A stretch of DNA of 64,000 nucleotides from Prosapia bicincta (Eukaryota; Arthropoda; Insecta; Hemiptera; Cercopidae): NCBI GenBank assembly GCA_036971475.1, contig JBAIZL010000005.1:164315386-164379385 (forward strand), read 5' to 3'. The notes beneath the pieces were generated by a model. It searched no databases. It had not been told where the DNA came from and saw only the letters and a program-made list of their open reading frames with translations. A program made the position numbers and the translations under genes. Position 1 is the first letter of the stretch; each line of letters starts with the position of its first letter. Positions 1-11,845 of the stretch are shown here, piece after piece.

Positions 1-40
1 AATAAAAGAAATGCATTTAATAGAAAATGTTTATTTGAAG

Positions 41-2600
41 TAATTGTAGAAACATCTATTGAAATAATTATATTTATTACCTGATGAGAAATAATGAATA
101 ATAGTAATTTTACTTGATAATGTACAATAAATAAAACAATCTAACTAACGTGTTGAACGGCTAAACTACAACATTACCAACTATAGCATAATATAAAATC
201 AGCTGTTGTCTAAAATCATATGTTATCACTAAATTTAAGCTAAAATAGTTGAATACAGCACATACATACAGCTATATAGGCGTGTAGAAACATCTCGATA
301 ACACGAATACTACTCATCATGCAAGGATTCTGTGTGGACCTCTAAAATATATATTGATTTTATTAAATAAACCCTCGGACTTAAATTGCACTGATCCTTA
401 AACAGGTAAAATTAAAGTATAAACAGACATTGAGGGAGTAAAAGACTTTTAAAGAAGGAACTATTTAACTATTTGCTAGAGCTAGGGAAAAATATATAAT
501 TAAAGCGATCGGAGATTCATACTTTGGTTTAGCCACTATAGAAGAGGCTATAGTGAGATACTAATGATTTGGTTTAGCCACAAGAGAAAAGGCTATAGTG
601 TGAGACTAAGAATTGGTTTAGCCACTATAGGACAGGCTATAGTGTGAGACTAATGAAACCCGCCACTCTCGACTCTCGAACTAATATATCACATACTTCA
701 TCACTTTAGTGTTTAGACAACTCAGGTGTTAGCACATGCCCTGTCGGATTTTTCTGTTCAGGCAAGGAAAAAACTTGAGTGTTCTGTTTTCGCTTCAAAA
801 ACGTGCATAAAAACTAATTACAAAGCATTTTGTCCAATTAAAAGTCTCATTATTGTCATAGCAACCATTTTGCAATGCACTTCAGAAACACGTCAAGAGT
901 TTATACGGACTTTAAATATTTCGTAGAGCATGATGCAATAACTAGAACAAAAAATGGTTTGTGTCTTCAAACCAACTTGTATGGATTAAACTAAAGATAT
1001 CCTGTCAGAGCTATATCATTGAGGATATCTCCGGGGAATGAAATAATTTCCTGAGTTTGTTGACGTCTGGCTGCGAGGACGATTGATTTCATCATCGTGC
1101 GGCAAAATAAGGACGTAATCGTGACTCAGAATGTCTCTGCAAAGCGTTAAATTTTTCGCGTGTATTTTCGTATCACTTTATAAATATATACTTTAATATC
1201 AATATTTCCTTACTTAATAGTTTATCCAATGAAATTAAGTGGAAGTAATAACCTTCACTACAAACGCAATGATTCCGTACAATAGGAAACTCTGACATTT
1301 TATAGAAATTTAATAACATTACCAATGGTGTTATATTGACTTAAACAAACTGTATTTGGTAGTGAGTGGGACTGGATGCCAAAAGTGAATACTTTATTTG
1401 AAGAACGAAACTAATAGATGTTTCAATATAATCGAATTAATGTATTTAACAATAAAACAATGTATTTATTAAAAAAATGTTAATTAGATTTACTAAATAA
1501 GGGAATAAAGATTGTTTAAATTTATAACTCGTGATAACTACATTGAAGTAATTGTAGAAACATATATTGAACAAATAATATTTATTACCTGATGAGAAAT
1601 AATAGTAATATTTTTTACTCAAGAATGTACAATAAATAAAACAACCTAACTAACGTCTTAAATGACTAAAATACTACATCACATAGAGCATAGTATAAAA
1701 TCAGCTGTTGTCTAAAATCATATGTTATTATTTACTTTAAACTAAAATAGGTGTATACATCTCATACATACAGCTATATAGACGTGTAGAAACATCTCGA
1801 TAACTCGAATATCTTAGCTAGAAAGGATTCTGTTAAAATAACCGCCAAAATAAGTATTCATTTCATTAAATAAGTAAACCCTGGGACTAGAATTGCACTG
1901 ATCCTTAAACAGGTAAAATTAAAGTATAAACAGACATTCAGGGAGTAAAAGATTTTAAAAGAAGGAACTATTTGCTAGAGCTAGGCAATAATATTTTATT
2001 AAAGAGATCGGAGGTTTAAACTTTGATTTAGCCACTATAGAAGAGGCTATAGTGTGAGACTAATGAAACCCGCCACTCTCGACTCTCGAACTAATATATC
2101 ACATACTTCATCACTTTAGTGTTTAGACAGCTCAGGTGTTACCACACGCCCTGTCTGATTTTTCTGTTTAGGCGAGAAAAAAAAAATTAAGTATTCAAAA
2201 AAGTGCATAAAAACTAATTACAAAGCATTTTCTTAAATTAAAAATGTCATTGTTGTCATAGCAACCAATTTGCATTGTACTACGAAAACATGTCGAGAGT
2301 TTAATACGGACTTCTAAATATTTCGTAGAGTATGATGCAATAACTAGAACAACAAATTATTTATGTCTTCAAACCAACTTGTATGGATTAAACTAACTAA
2401 ATCCTGTCAGAGCTATATCATTGAGGATATCTCCGGGCAATGAATTAATTTTCTGAATTTCATTGACATCTGGCTGCGAGGACGATTGATTTCATTATCG
2501 TGCGGCAAAATAAGGACGTAATCGTGGCTTAAAATATCTCTGCAGAGCGTTAATATTTTCACGTGTGTTTTCATGTTAGTCGATAAATATATATTTTGTT
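41..2600. repeat. Tandem duplication, two ~1.1 kb units
   Basis: Unit 1 (about 41-1200) and unit 2 (about 1548-2600) align along their length: both begin with an identical GTAATTGTAGAAACAT block, share the segment starting CCCGCCACTCTCGACTCTCG, and end near the GACGTAATCGTG block. They differ by scattered substitutions and by the number of hairpin repeats (three in unit 1, one in unit 2). A third, more diverged relative of the last third of the unit lies at about 35870-36260. No convincing coding frame is present in either unit. Confidence 0.85.
524..653. repeat. Three tandem hairpin repeats of ~45 nt
   Basis: Three consecutive units each begin TTGGTTTAGCC and carry arms CACTATAG and CTATAGTG, or a decayed version in the middle unit, separated by a short purine loop. 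Each unit could fold into a small stem-loop. The paralogous position near 2025-2065 has only one unit, so the array expanded or contracted after the tandem duplication. Confidence 0.75.
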
Positions 2601-3124
2601 TTAAGCTATTAGAGGAAGAAGAAAATATAAATTGTAATTGAATTTGTATTACATTTAAGTGCGTGGTTCATGAGAATCCAAAATATAAATTAATAAAATA
2701 ATATTATCAGTAAGACATCACGAAGTGTTGGGGTTGCAAAAGAATCGTTCGTTCTCCAGCCTCCAAGTCTCCGACCTTGGAAATGAGAGTCCTAGGACAT
2801 ACAAAAAATGTCCCTGAAAGGAGAAAAGATGTATGACGGAGGATATAGCTGAAAATGTTAGAACGGTAGTTTGCTATTACTACCACTAGCCAACACCGCG
2901 AGTAAATAAAGAAAAAAATCCTTCCATCATAGACAACATCCGAAACTCTTAGGTTCTACAGAAGGAAAATATTTCTACATGAGTAATGACACATAAAGTA
3001 ACGCCATTTCTTTACCTTAAATAAGCCACTCTGTATTCACACATTAAGCTTTCCTTGAACTAAGACCTACAGAGAATTGTCTCCATAAAGGACGGAAACA
3101 TCTAGGTTCACGACTCTCGCAGGA

Positions 3125-3208
3125 CTATATAAAACGTACGGGCAGTGTTTTATTGTACACTTCTGCCATTTGTGACGTCATTCTTCTAAACCTTTGTGAG
3201 TAAACAGT
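3125..3208 (+). promoter_or_regulatory. Promoter-like block with TATA, CRE and 5' splice site
   Basis: A TATATAAAA stretch near 3126-3134 is followed by a perfect CRE palindrome TGACGTCA at 3173-3180 and a consensus donor CTTTGTGAGTA near 3198-3208. Copy B retains the donor and surrounding text (around 37495-37505) but its TATA and CRE are altered. This could be the promoter and untranslated first exon of a duplicated transcript. No coding exon downstream was recognised, so the call is tentative. Confidence 0.25.
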
Positions 3209-3319
3209 GGATGAGATTTTACTTGCAAATATGTAATAATTGGAACTCATTATAATGCGTGGAAATTTTAATCTTGGACGTTACTGTCTACTTATTTAAA
3301 TGGTTTCAGTGTTACGCTA

Positions 3320-3353
3320 CCGGACATGCAAATCCCTCTGATCATATGTCCGG
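3320..3353. other. Hairpin with octamer loop, copy A
   Basis: Perfect 8-nt arms CCGGACAT and ATGTCCGG enclose a loop containing the POU/Oct octamer ATGCAAAT. The block, with its immediate flanks, is almost unchanged at 37626-37659 in copy B although the surrounding copies have diverged considerably. Confidence 0.6.
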
Positions 3354-6300
3354 AGTAATCTGAATATGTAAACTGTGTGTTCTAACTAAATAGTTTTTAT
3401 TTTTAACCTATCCAATATACCTATTTAACATTGGATTCATTAAAAATATTTTGTTTTTAGTTATAATTTTAATTTAACTATTCTAATTTAGAGATAGTAA
3501 AATAATAAGAAATTTATCCTAATTTGACATTTTTGTATGGAAAATTCTTACTATTATTGTTAACTAAATAAAAACGTATATTGATAACAAATCAAAGTTC
3601 CTTTAAATTTTATTTTATGGTATGTTATCTAATCTAATTATGAAGTGCTGGCCTATATTTCATGAAACCATTTAAATAAATCGAATGATGTAAAAATAAA
3701 TTATATTCTATATAATTATTATATTGAGTTTTATAATTATTGTAATAAAATTTCAATCAATTTTATAATCAATATTCGTGTAAACTATAAGGCAATAAAT
3801 AAATAATATTCCATATCATTTAAAATTATTCAACAAAGGATGAATATCTATGTAACGAATCACCCATTTTTTTATGGTCTGGACACATCCAGTGATGATA
3901 TTTGCTGGTAAGGGACTAACAGTTAGTTTCAGTATCTTATCTAACCACTTCCCAACTCTTCTCAATAGCTTTCTGAGGTTTACTATACATGTAAAAATGT
4001 TTTTAGTACAGACGCTACTCTCACACCCCCGAAATCGCCCTCCTTCACAGTTTCCTACACTTTATGGCCAAAATATCAGCCCTGCGCCATTAGACTTAAA
4101 CAAATTAGAATATTTTTCAAGAGATACTGTCACGTTTATTTTATGTAGTTTCAAATGCATTGACTGTAAAATTAAAAATATCGAAAAGCAAAATTTTAAG
4201 TCCAGTTCCCACTAAGTATAACGTACCGTTTTCTATACGTCTACACGAAACAAACGCCCTACCAAATGGAAGAAATCTTTACTAGTTTTCCAATAACAGC
4301 TCAGATCTAGGTGAGATGCGCAAAGGGATACGCTGAAGGGTCATAGTTGCCGTGTAACTATAAATATTGCCCCACATAACCACGAACTTGATTGAACCAC
4401 AATCTCGAGGGAGAGGGTCTTTCCGAATGAATTAAATTCAAGGGAGAGACGCTTATGGAAATATGATCCATAGAAGTTTATTTTAAAACGGAATTTAGTT
4501 ACAATTTTTGTACGTAAATAATTTAAAACGAGTTCTTAAAGTATTATTTTTTGCTTTAAATAATCTAATTAATTACATCCCACGACGCTACGTCCAGGCC
4601 GATCTAAACAGGAACATTGCGGAAGGAGCAAACAGAAACGATCAACTCTACATACGTTTTCCAGCTAAGTAATAAAATAATTTGCTACAATCTTTCACTT
4701 CAAAATTAAATTCATAAAAAAAAAAAATTTATGTTGGTAAAAGCTTAGGCCGGTCAAATAGATAAAATCCTAAATTTTGTTTTACCATCCGACTATTATA
4801 AATAAGTGATTAAGCCACGTGGTGTTATAAATTCTATTTTTGAAAAACCAATTTTTAGATTCATACTACGTATAATACATTTAATTAATGAAACAACCTT
4901 ACTAGTAAATATCTCATATATATACCACAATTCATTAATTGTACTATTTTTGAAACTGGTTAACTTCATAATTAAAGAGATTTATTATTTTAAAACGATT
5001 GTAATTAGTATATAATTTTCTTTCGTTTAATTTTTGTTTATATTTCGAACTCATAAATAACACAAATTAATTTGTTATTTTCCTAAAAAGTGTCTTTCTT
5101 GAAACACACCAATTTTTAGTCGAATTAGAATGCACATAATGGTTTCTGGTTACCTATTAATTATGTAACATATCACTGAAATATTCAACATATATCATCA
5201 TAATAACCAGTTTTACAACCTTGTAATGTACAACCATATAATTAGATTTCAAACATCTAAATACTATAGAAAAATGTAGTATTTGTTGCGATTGTTAACG
5301 ATTAAACTGGTAACTAGCTGATTCCAAATTCATAAATATATTGTAATGAAAAGCACACTCCTGGTGGATAAACGTGAAACTAAATTAGAACAATGGGAAA
5401 TCAGTTGAAAAAGATATTTCTTTGCTCTGCATTTGAGATAGAGAAATTATCGTGTAGCTCAACTGTTACTTACAATAACTGCTCTTGATACAGAGATGAA
5501 AAATCCTATTTTCTAATATACCATTTTTCTTTACCTCTATCGATTAATTCAAAAAATCTGTCTCAATTTGAGCATATTTGTCTTTATTGTTCTCATGTTT
5601 TCAATCCGGTCAATTCTTCCAAAGCCAAAATAAAGGCCTGAGATACCTTTAAGATGTGGTTTTAACACATTTAGTATTATTACGGAAATTTACTTATTTA
5701 ACATACAAAATACGTATGCATGAGCCCTACGCCTGAGCACTATTTAGACTTATAACGCGGTTACAACTTGATTCTGCCAGATGCTTGCTCTGGGAATTTT
5801 CTGTAAGAAAAAGCTTTTCCATTGAAAGCATTCAGGGAATTGTCTTGCGTTTTGAGATTTGATTGCATTACAGATATCTGTATACTTACGTTGCATACAC
5901 CAGTGCGTCGATTCTCATTCTGCCCTAAGAATATACCAGATAAATAAAAGGAGTTTCTCAGGTAAAAATCTACTTTAAATATGAATTTTGATTTAAAATT
6001 CTATGGCTTCTTTACTTTATTTAGATTCAAATCCATTTTGAAATTCAGTATAAAATTTGTTTCTTATAGAGTTAATCCCATTAAAAATACTTAAATATCT
6101 TATTGTTTATTAAATAATATTTTTAAATCGCTTTCTATTTTGTAATTTGTATCCAATGGAAATCAAATATGGGACAAAATTAAACAAACAAAAAATTCAT
6201 GTGAAACTTTCTTCTTTGACATGACATGGATGACGGTTACTGTAGTGGATTATATGCACTACAGCACTTTAAGTATTAAAGACAAATATGAATAATGAGC

Positions 6301-6467
6301 TGCTTTCGTAAATAAGGTCTTGAGTATTTATTACAACAACATTAAAGAGTTTTACAGGATCCATTAAAAATATTATTTTGTTGATGATTTAAAATAGTAT
6401 TACGTTAATATAATTACTACAAGAATACAAGCTTTACAATTTACTAACCAATTCAGTTACATCCAAA

Positions 6468-7476
6468 CACGTTGGCTGCGAAAGACCTCTAGCGTAAAGT
6501 TCATAAAGTGCTGATTTTTTTAAAACTTTATTCTGATGGTTTTGCTTTAGAAGTTAAAGAATATTACAAAAACAATTAATTTTGAACCTAAAAATGGAAG
6601 AAATACTATGCCGCCATTTTATCTCCGATCGGAGACGGCAGCAATTTGCGCTGTTGCATGATAATCAGTATTTTATTTTTTATGTTACGCATGTGATTCA
6701 CATTTTTAACTGTAATAAGTAGTAAACAAACAATATTTCGAGAACTAAAAACTGCAAATTAGCTTCTAAAATATTAAATAAAAATTATATACAAATTTTT
6801 GCGATCCCGTATAAATCAGTAGGCCTGTGAATGTTTTCAGTTTAAGCAATGTCAACTCCTTCCAGTTATTTATTGTTGACAATAGCGTGATATTTTGTTT
6901 ATCAAACACATTCCATGCATAAATATTAGTAGCTTTACCAATATTCTTCAAAAATATGTCATCATAGGGTCGATTTTCTCCCGCGAATGGAATGATAAAT
7001 TTATTTTCCTTTGTAAATAGAAAGCTGCGAAAGCCTAATGTACTAGGTGTCCATTGAGGATTATCTATTTCTTCTACCAAATCGTAATCGACTTCCTCTG
7101 TAGCTGGATCCAGGTAATTGTCATGGCGGTCGTCGTCGCTTGCCTCAGACTCAGCATACTCAGAAGCTTCACTTGTAGGGTCCCTTGTACACTCTACTGC
7201 ATCATTGGTATTAAATAAATAGTCCTTAAAAGTCTCAGGCACACCTTCAATGTTGCAAACCATGTCACTCACAGCCACGGCATGCACTAAACTCTCACTA
7301 ATACTACTGACACGAAAATGGTGGGTCGAACTAACCAAACTAAAATAGACATCCGATATACGTCATCTTGACGCTGCAACACTCAACTAAGTCTCTTGTA
7401 CAACGTTCAGGTAGATAACCGCATATCGGAATAAAATGTTAACTGTCTCCAATCATAGACGGCCGCAGTGAACGTG
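6468..7476 (-). mobile_element. Decayed piggyBac-like DNA transposon
   Basis: Present only in copy A of the segmental duplication. The right edge ends in the inverted form of CACGTTCACTGCGG and is followed by TTAA (7477-7480). The left edge starts CACGTTGGCTGCG at 6468, an imperfect match, preceded by CAAA where TTAA is expected. TTAA targeting and a CACGTT-type terminal repeat fit the piggyBac superfamily, and the internal frame encodes the N-terminal part of such a transposase. At ~1009 bp the element is far shorter than an autonomous one, so most of the transposase is deleted. Confidence 0.7.
6766..7338 (-). pseudogene. piggyBac-like transposase, N-terminal fragment
   Basis: A 190-codon open frame with a long acidic Ser/Glu/Asp stretch (residues ~45-90), then a segment with the usual start of the piggyBac transposase domain: PYDDIFLKNIG, TNIYAWNVF, and WKELTLLKLKTFTGLLIYTG near the C-terminus. 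The family cuts and pastes at TTAA with three catalytic Asp residues; those lie downstream in intact members and are absent here. No in-frame ATG exists at the 5' end of the frame (it opens with TTG), so the true start is uncertain. It ends at a stop shortly after the conserved segment and cannot be active. Confidence 0.75.
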
Positions 7477-8199
7477 TTAAGACTAGTAGATGGGTCCATA
7501 TTGCATGCCTCTAAGGGTAAAATATTGCCGGAGGTTTAGTGTAGGGGTTTTAAAAGGGTGCTCATTAATGCTAATTTCAGTGTGCACTTTCAAACAGGTC
7601 ATATAAATCGTATCCGTAGGTATAGATTTCAGGTTGTTATATAAATGTGCTCAATAGACTGGTGGAACAGTTAAATCGTCATAGCGTATTCAGAATGTTT
7701 GATATGAAAATATATATGTGCAAGCAAGCAGTTAGACAAAAGGTGATTAGAAATCGACATAGCGTATTGTATTCTTTGAAGACGAAAGCTTATTTTAATA
7801 ACGGACGGGGCAGCGTCCGATCGTATTGAATACTTTAGAATCTAGTATATATTTTTATGACACCACTTTGGTAATGGTAAGCAGAGAAATCGTAAACCGT
7901 AATAAAGACATTTTTCAGAGTAATATTGTACGTTTATGACCCGGCTGCACTATATATTAGGAAGAATCTACATAGCGTCTTTAGAACATACATACCAGGA
8001 AGGCAATTTTGTTTATTTAGGGTCAAGTTATTAAATAGAGAACTTGAGTGGTCATAAGATATTGAGAAGCATGAAAAAAGAGCAGTTTATTTTTATCGTT
8101 AAAATATAATAATGATAAAAGAGTTAGAGGAATCGGCATAGCTTATTAAGGACACGTCGGCCAGCAAAAAACACAATTAAGTTAGTTATATTATAGTTA

Positions 8200-11100
8200 G
8201 TAATATTATAAATATTGAGTTTCGAAGCAAGGTAACAAGTAAGCCAGTAGTTTTTTACTTAGTTCAAATAATTAATTATGATCTATTGTAATAATTGTTT
8301 AATTGCTAATAGAATAATTTTTCAAAATTACCATAAAAGAAAATTGAGTGTAAATATGTATTAAATTTAAAATTTATTGTATTTAAACCAATGTTTCAAA
8401 TTTAAATGTTTTTAAAACTAAGTCTTAGAACACTTAGCGAGCCTACTTACTTAAACATCCGAGCCTACATACTACTGTCAAAGAATGTAGAGACCTAACT
8501 CTCGTTGTAGGGAGTAACTAAAATTGAAACTTACTTTATAGGAACAAAAACAACGAGAAGTCAAAAATAAAATTATCATTTTATACTTTAGAAAATACCA
8601 TACCAAACGTTCACAAACATTTTTGTTTGATAACATCAATACGAAATACAAAATCTTGATCAATGTATGCATTTATACATGAATTAAAATCTTTGCCTAA
8701 CATGTGAGCAAATATATTAAATAATATATTCTAACTCAAATATATCACTAACTCATAATTAATAATTTATTTACTCATAGACGTATCAGTGGAAAATTAT
8801 CATCAGTCATACAAATTATTATAAACTAATTTTAAATATATGTTTTATTTAAGTATAGTTAGAACAAGTGTGTTTAATAATGACTTTCATTGAATGATGT
8901 ATGAGAAAAATATTATTGATTTGTGAGTGTGTTCGTTATTAAATTTTTTTTATTAATCATCTGATGAAGCGTCCCCATTAGGGGATGAACAGATGTGATC
9001 ATCCACAGGTAAATAAAGTGAACACAATGTTGAGCAAAATAAAACTTGACTTGAGAATGAGTGGGTCACTGTAAATTAATTGCAACATCTATAAACTGTA
9101 GTCAACCCACTTTTTACAACTGGTAGAGTAAGACGTAGCTGGAGGCTAACTGTTTATTTTATTGCAAACAGATCATGTGCCCTTGATGTCAGTAAATCTT
9201 TCTGTAAATTTTATTCAATTTACTTCTTTAAAATGTTTCTCTTATTGCGAGATGATTTGAAAATAAATTAACTGCTATCATCAGTGAGACAACGATCCTG
9301 TCGGCGTATTATTAAACTACCAGTATTTTCCTTTCACTCATCTACATCTACGACGTACCAATTTTTTTTCTTGGTAATGCTTTTCTTACGGCTGTTCTTT
9401 ATTTTTCACACAACTGAGACGCCCCACTTCTAAACTTGAGTAATGCTAAATCTTGAAAACATTTATTGCTCAGAAGTTCACACTTAAATTCGTCACTTAA
9501 TTCGGTCATTGTCCTGTGGATCTTTTCGACTTCAGGTTTCCAACTTCATTGCCAAAAAAGATTTTTCTTTGAGAAGCATTTACTTTGGATACAGGCCATC
9601 GAGTATAAAGACAAGGCAGATATAAGAACTCAAATGTAACTGATGGATGAGAGCGCTAGATAATGGAGGAGAATTCTGAAACACATAAAAAAAACTGGAA
9701 AACGAAAAAAATAGCAACTGGCAATCCATGCGATCTTATTGTAATTCTGTGAATTGTTATTGGTATACCCAAGTCTTCATATTAACTGGCTGTACCTAGA
9801 GTTAAACAAATGCATTATTTTTTTTGAAGTAATTGATCTTGCTTGCGTTACTATTATTTTGTTTTCATTATTAACACACAGGCGTTATCAGAAGTGTAAT
9901 TGTTGAGAGGCTGTTTTTATTGCTAATAGTTTGGCGTTAGTATTAACTGGTTGTCCCTAACGTTGACAGGGTATTTATATTGTTAAAATAGATTCTGCTT
10001 TAAAAGAAGCCTTAGTCACAAATCGTCGAAAATGAAGATTAGGCATATGCAAAATCCCAAACTAAAGTGGTGGGCGTGAAATCTTGATGTTTATTGGGAA
10101 TTTCGAAACATAAGAACACTAAAAATAGCAATTGGCAATCCTTGCAATTGAATATTATAAACAATGCAAAAATATTTCTTTTAAAGATAATGTTACATAA
10201 TAATATTTATGTATAAAAGTTAAAACTATTTGTTAATAATTACTAAGACAACTATATAAAACAACAAAAACGCAACAGAAGATACATTATTTTGTTTTAA
10301 CCAAAAATGAAACATGATACAATGAAATATTGCTTCCCATGAGTTAGAGAAGTACTAATTCTCATGAGTTTTTGAGGGTTAGCCAAGAAAGTTAAAGCGG
10401 CAGGATTAGACAAAACGTAATGGTTGACTTGAAAAAATGTAAAAGGGAAGATATTAGATATGAAAATTTCTTAGTTTTGCAAAGTATAAAACCAACGGGA
10501 AATATAAAAGAGAACAATATACCACCTGAGGGAATCAAAATTATATCATTTAATCCAAAAATGGAAGTGAGCAGGAGAAACACCATACAAGAAAAGGGAG
10601 AATGTATTTAAAAATGGCGCTGAAAAGAATTAAATCAAAAAAGATATGACAATAATTGAAAATAAATTTCTAGGTTTTTTGTTTTAGTAAGAAAACAATG
10701 AGAAATGTAATAATTATTTCTACACTATTTAAATGAAAGATCTAATTATAATTCTTTGTTCCTAGAATAAATTTATTTTTAGCACAAGAATCTGTGAACT
10801 AAATATTCGCATTACCTTGTGGGGAAATCGTCTGGACAGTATAAAACTGCCAGAGGTATTAATATGGACACTGGAAATAATAGTTCTCACTTACCATACA
10901 ATGTAAAATGTATTTGGAAGAAATAACTCTTTGCGACGTCTAGTGGTAAAAGGGTCAGGTAAACGTGTTGGAGACAAAAGAACCAATTTAACCATCAGAA
11001 TTAGGGAATCACATCTATTAATTTGTAATTGAAAACGCTTCAGTAAGCGTCGAACTAAAGAAGGGAATTTTAACTGAATATAAATAGAAATAGTTTTTAA

Positions 11101-11265
11101 GTGATAGGAATGTTAATATCAAGCCCTAACAAATACCTGGTCCACAGAGCGAAGTAAGTCGAAATTTTCTTCAGAAGAATTTGGTTTCGCTTCATTCAAC
11201 AAGAATATTTAATTCTAGTATAATACTAGGCGTCTCACACTTTTTCTCTCTCATATACAAACTCG
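8200..11265. other. AT-rich intergenic stretch
   Basis: No credible gene. Besides the hairpin at 8958-8995, the stretch AAAAATAGCAA.TGGCAATCC occurs twice (near 9704 and 10117), and TATTAACTGG.TGT occurs near 9780 and 9941. Together they indicate an old, degenerate duplication of unknown type. Two overlapping 63-64 codon frames on opposite strands at 10392-10611 look like chance. Confidence 0.6.
8958..8995 (+). other. Two-stem hairpin with hammerhead-like core
   Basis: CATCTG (8958-8963) pairs with CAGATG (8990-8995). Inside it, TCCCC pairs with GGGGA around an ATTA loop. The outer 5' strand runs into CTGATGA, the first conserved box of hammerhead ribozymes, but the second box reads TGAA instead of GAAA. 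Downstream is AATAAAACTTGACTTG (about 9039-9054). The layout resembles the short hammerhead motifs of Penelope-like and other retroelements, but it is degenerate and catalysis is not expected. Confidence 0.35.
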
Positions 11266-11327
11266 CGAGTGCGCGCGCTCGCGCGCGCGCGCACACACAC
11301 ACACACGCACACACACATTCTGAGAGA

Positions 11328-11360
<33 letters not shown>
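11266..11360. repeat. Compound microsatellite (CG)n(CA)n(GA)n
   Basis: GCGCGC runs pass into CACACA and then AGAGAG up to 11360. It directly precedes the BEL element, whose 5-bp target duplication is GAGAG. Confidence 0.95.
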
Positions 11361-11362
<2 letters not shown>

Positions 11363-11376
11363 GTCAAAATAGAGAG

Positions 11377-11723
11377 TTTTTGTGCAATAATTAAGTCAAA
11401 GTTACTGACAAACTGTTGCTATAATTATATTAACGAAATAATAGTATTTGACGCTAATATAACCCAAAATAGAATGTAGGATTGGGCAAGGTTAGCTATG
11501 AAATCTAAAAGAGTTGGTGGGAATGTTCACTTACTTGTAGGCGGTTGTCTGTCACAACTATAACTGGTGGTAGTACTACGTTCGGCCGCAAGATGAGTAG
11601 ATACAACGCTCCAATCGTAGTAAAAATGTAGATAAAAAATGAATTTTAATAGAAATAATTGTTCTTCACTCTCAATGTTTTACTTGAGGAAAAATGAGGA
11701 AATAGGAAAGGATTTACCCAACA
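11377..11723 (-). repeat. 3' LTR of the BEL element
   Basis: Matches 17152-17504 almost throughout. The outer terminal dinucleotide is mutated (the other LTR has TG where this copy has TT at 11377-11378). Length 347 bp. Confidence 0.95.
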
Positions 11724-11734
11724 TTTCCCCCCAC
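11724..11734 (-). other. Polypurine tract of the BEL element
   Basis: On the element strand GTGGGGGGAAA lies immediately before the 3' LTR. This is the position and composition expected of the plus-strand DNA primer. Confidence 0.8.
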
Positions 11735-11845
11735 AGAAAACAGAATAAAGTTTTCTCAAATAAATAGAAATATAACACACATTAAACAACAAAAAATAAC
11801 ACTTCTTGAACTAAAACAACTTGTGATATAAAAAAGGTTCTTTAG

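Larger units (their letters stand above)
2100..8200. repeat. Segmental duplication, copy A
   Basis: Matches copy B (about 35870-40700) in the same orientation. Anchors include 2940-3210 with 37240-37510, 3300-3370 with 37607-37680, 3640-3700 with 37795-37860, 5220-6440 with 38770-39960, and 7500-7800 with 40010-40300. Copy A has extra sequence at about 4300-5200 and a piggyBac-like insertion at 6468-7476. The short frames in it are not shared in frame with copy B, so I see no conserved protein gene. Confidence 0.85.

Noticed and set aside
6766..7338. Host gene encoding an acidic 190-residue protein
   Set aside because: The C-terminal part matches a piggyBac transposase start and the frame sits inside a TTAA-type insertion absent from the duplicate copy.
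10392..10611. Two overlapping ORFs on opposite strands
   Set aside because: Short, AT-rich, no motif or splice context.
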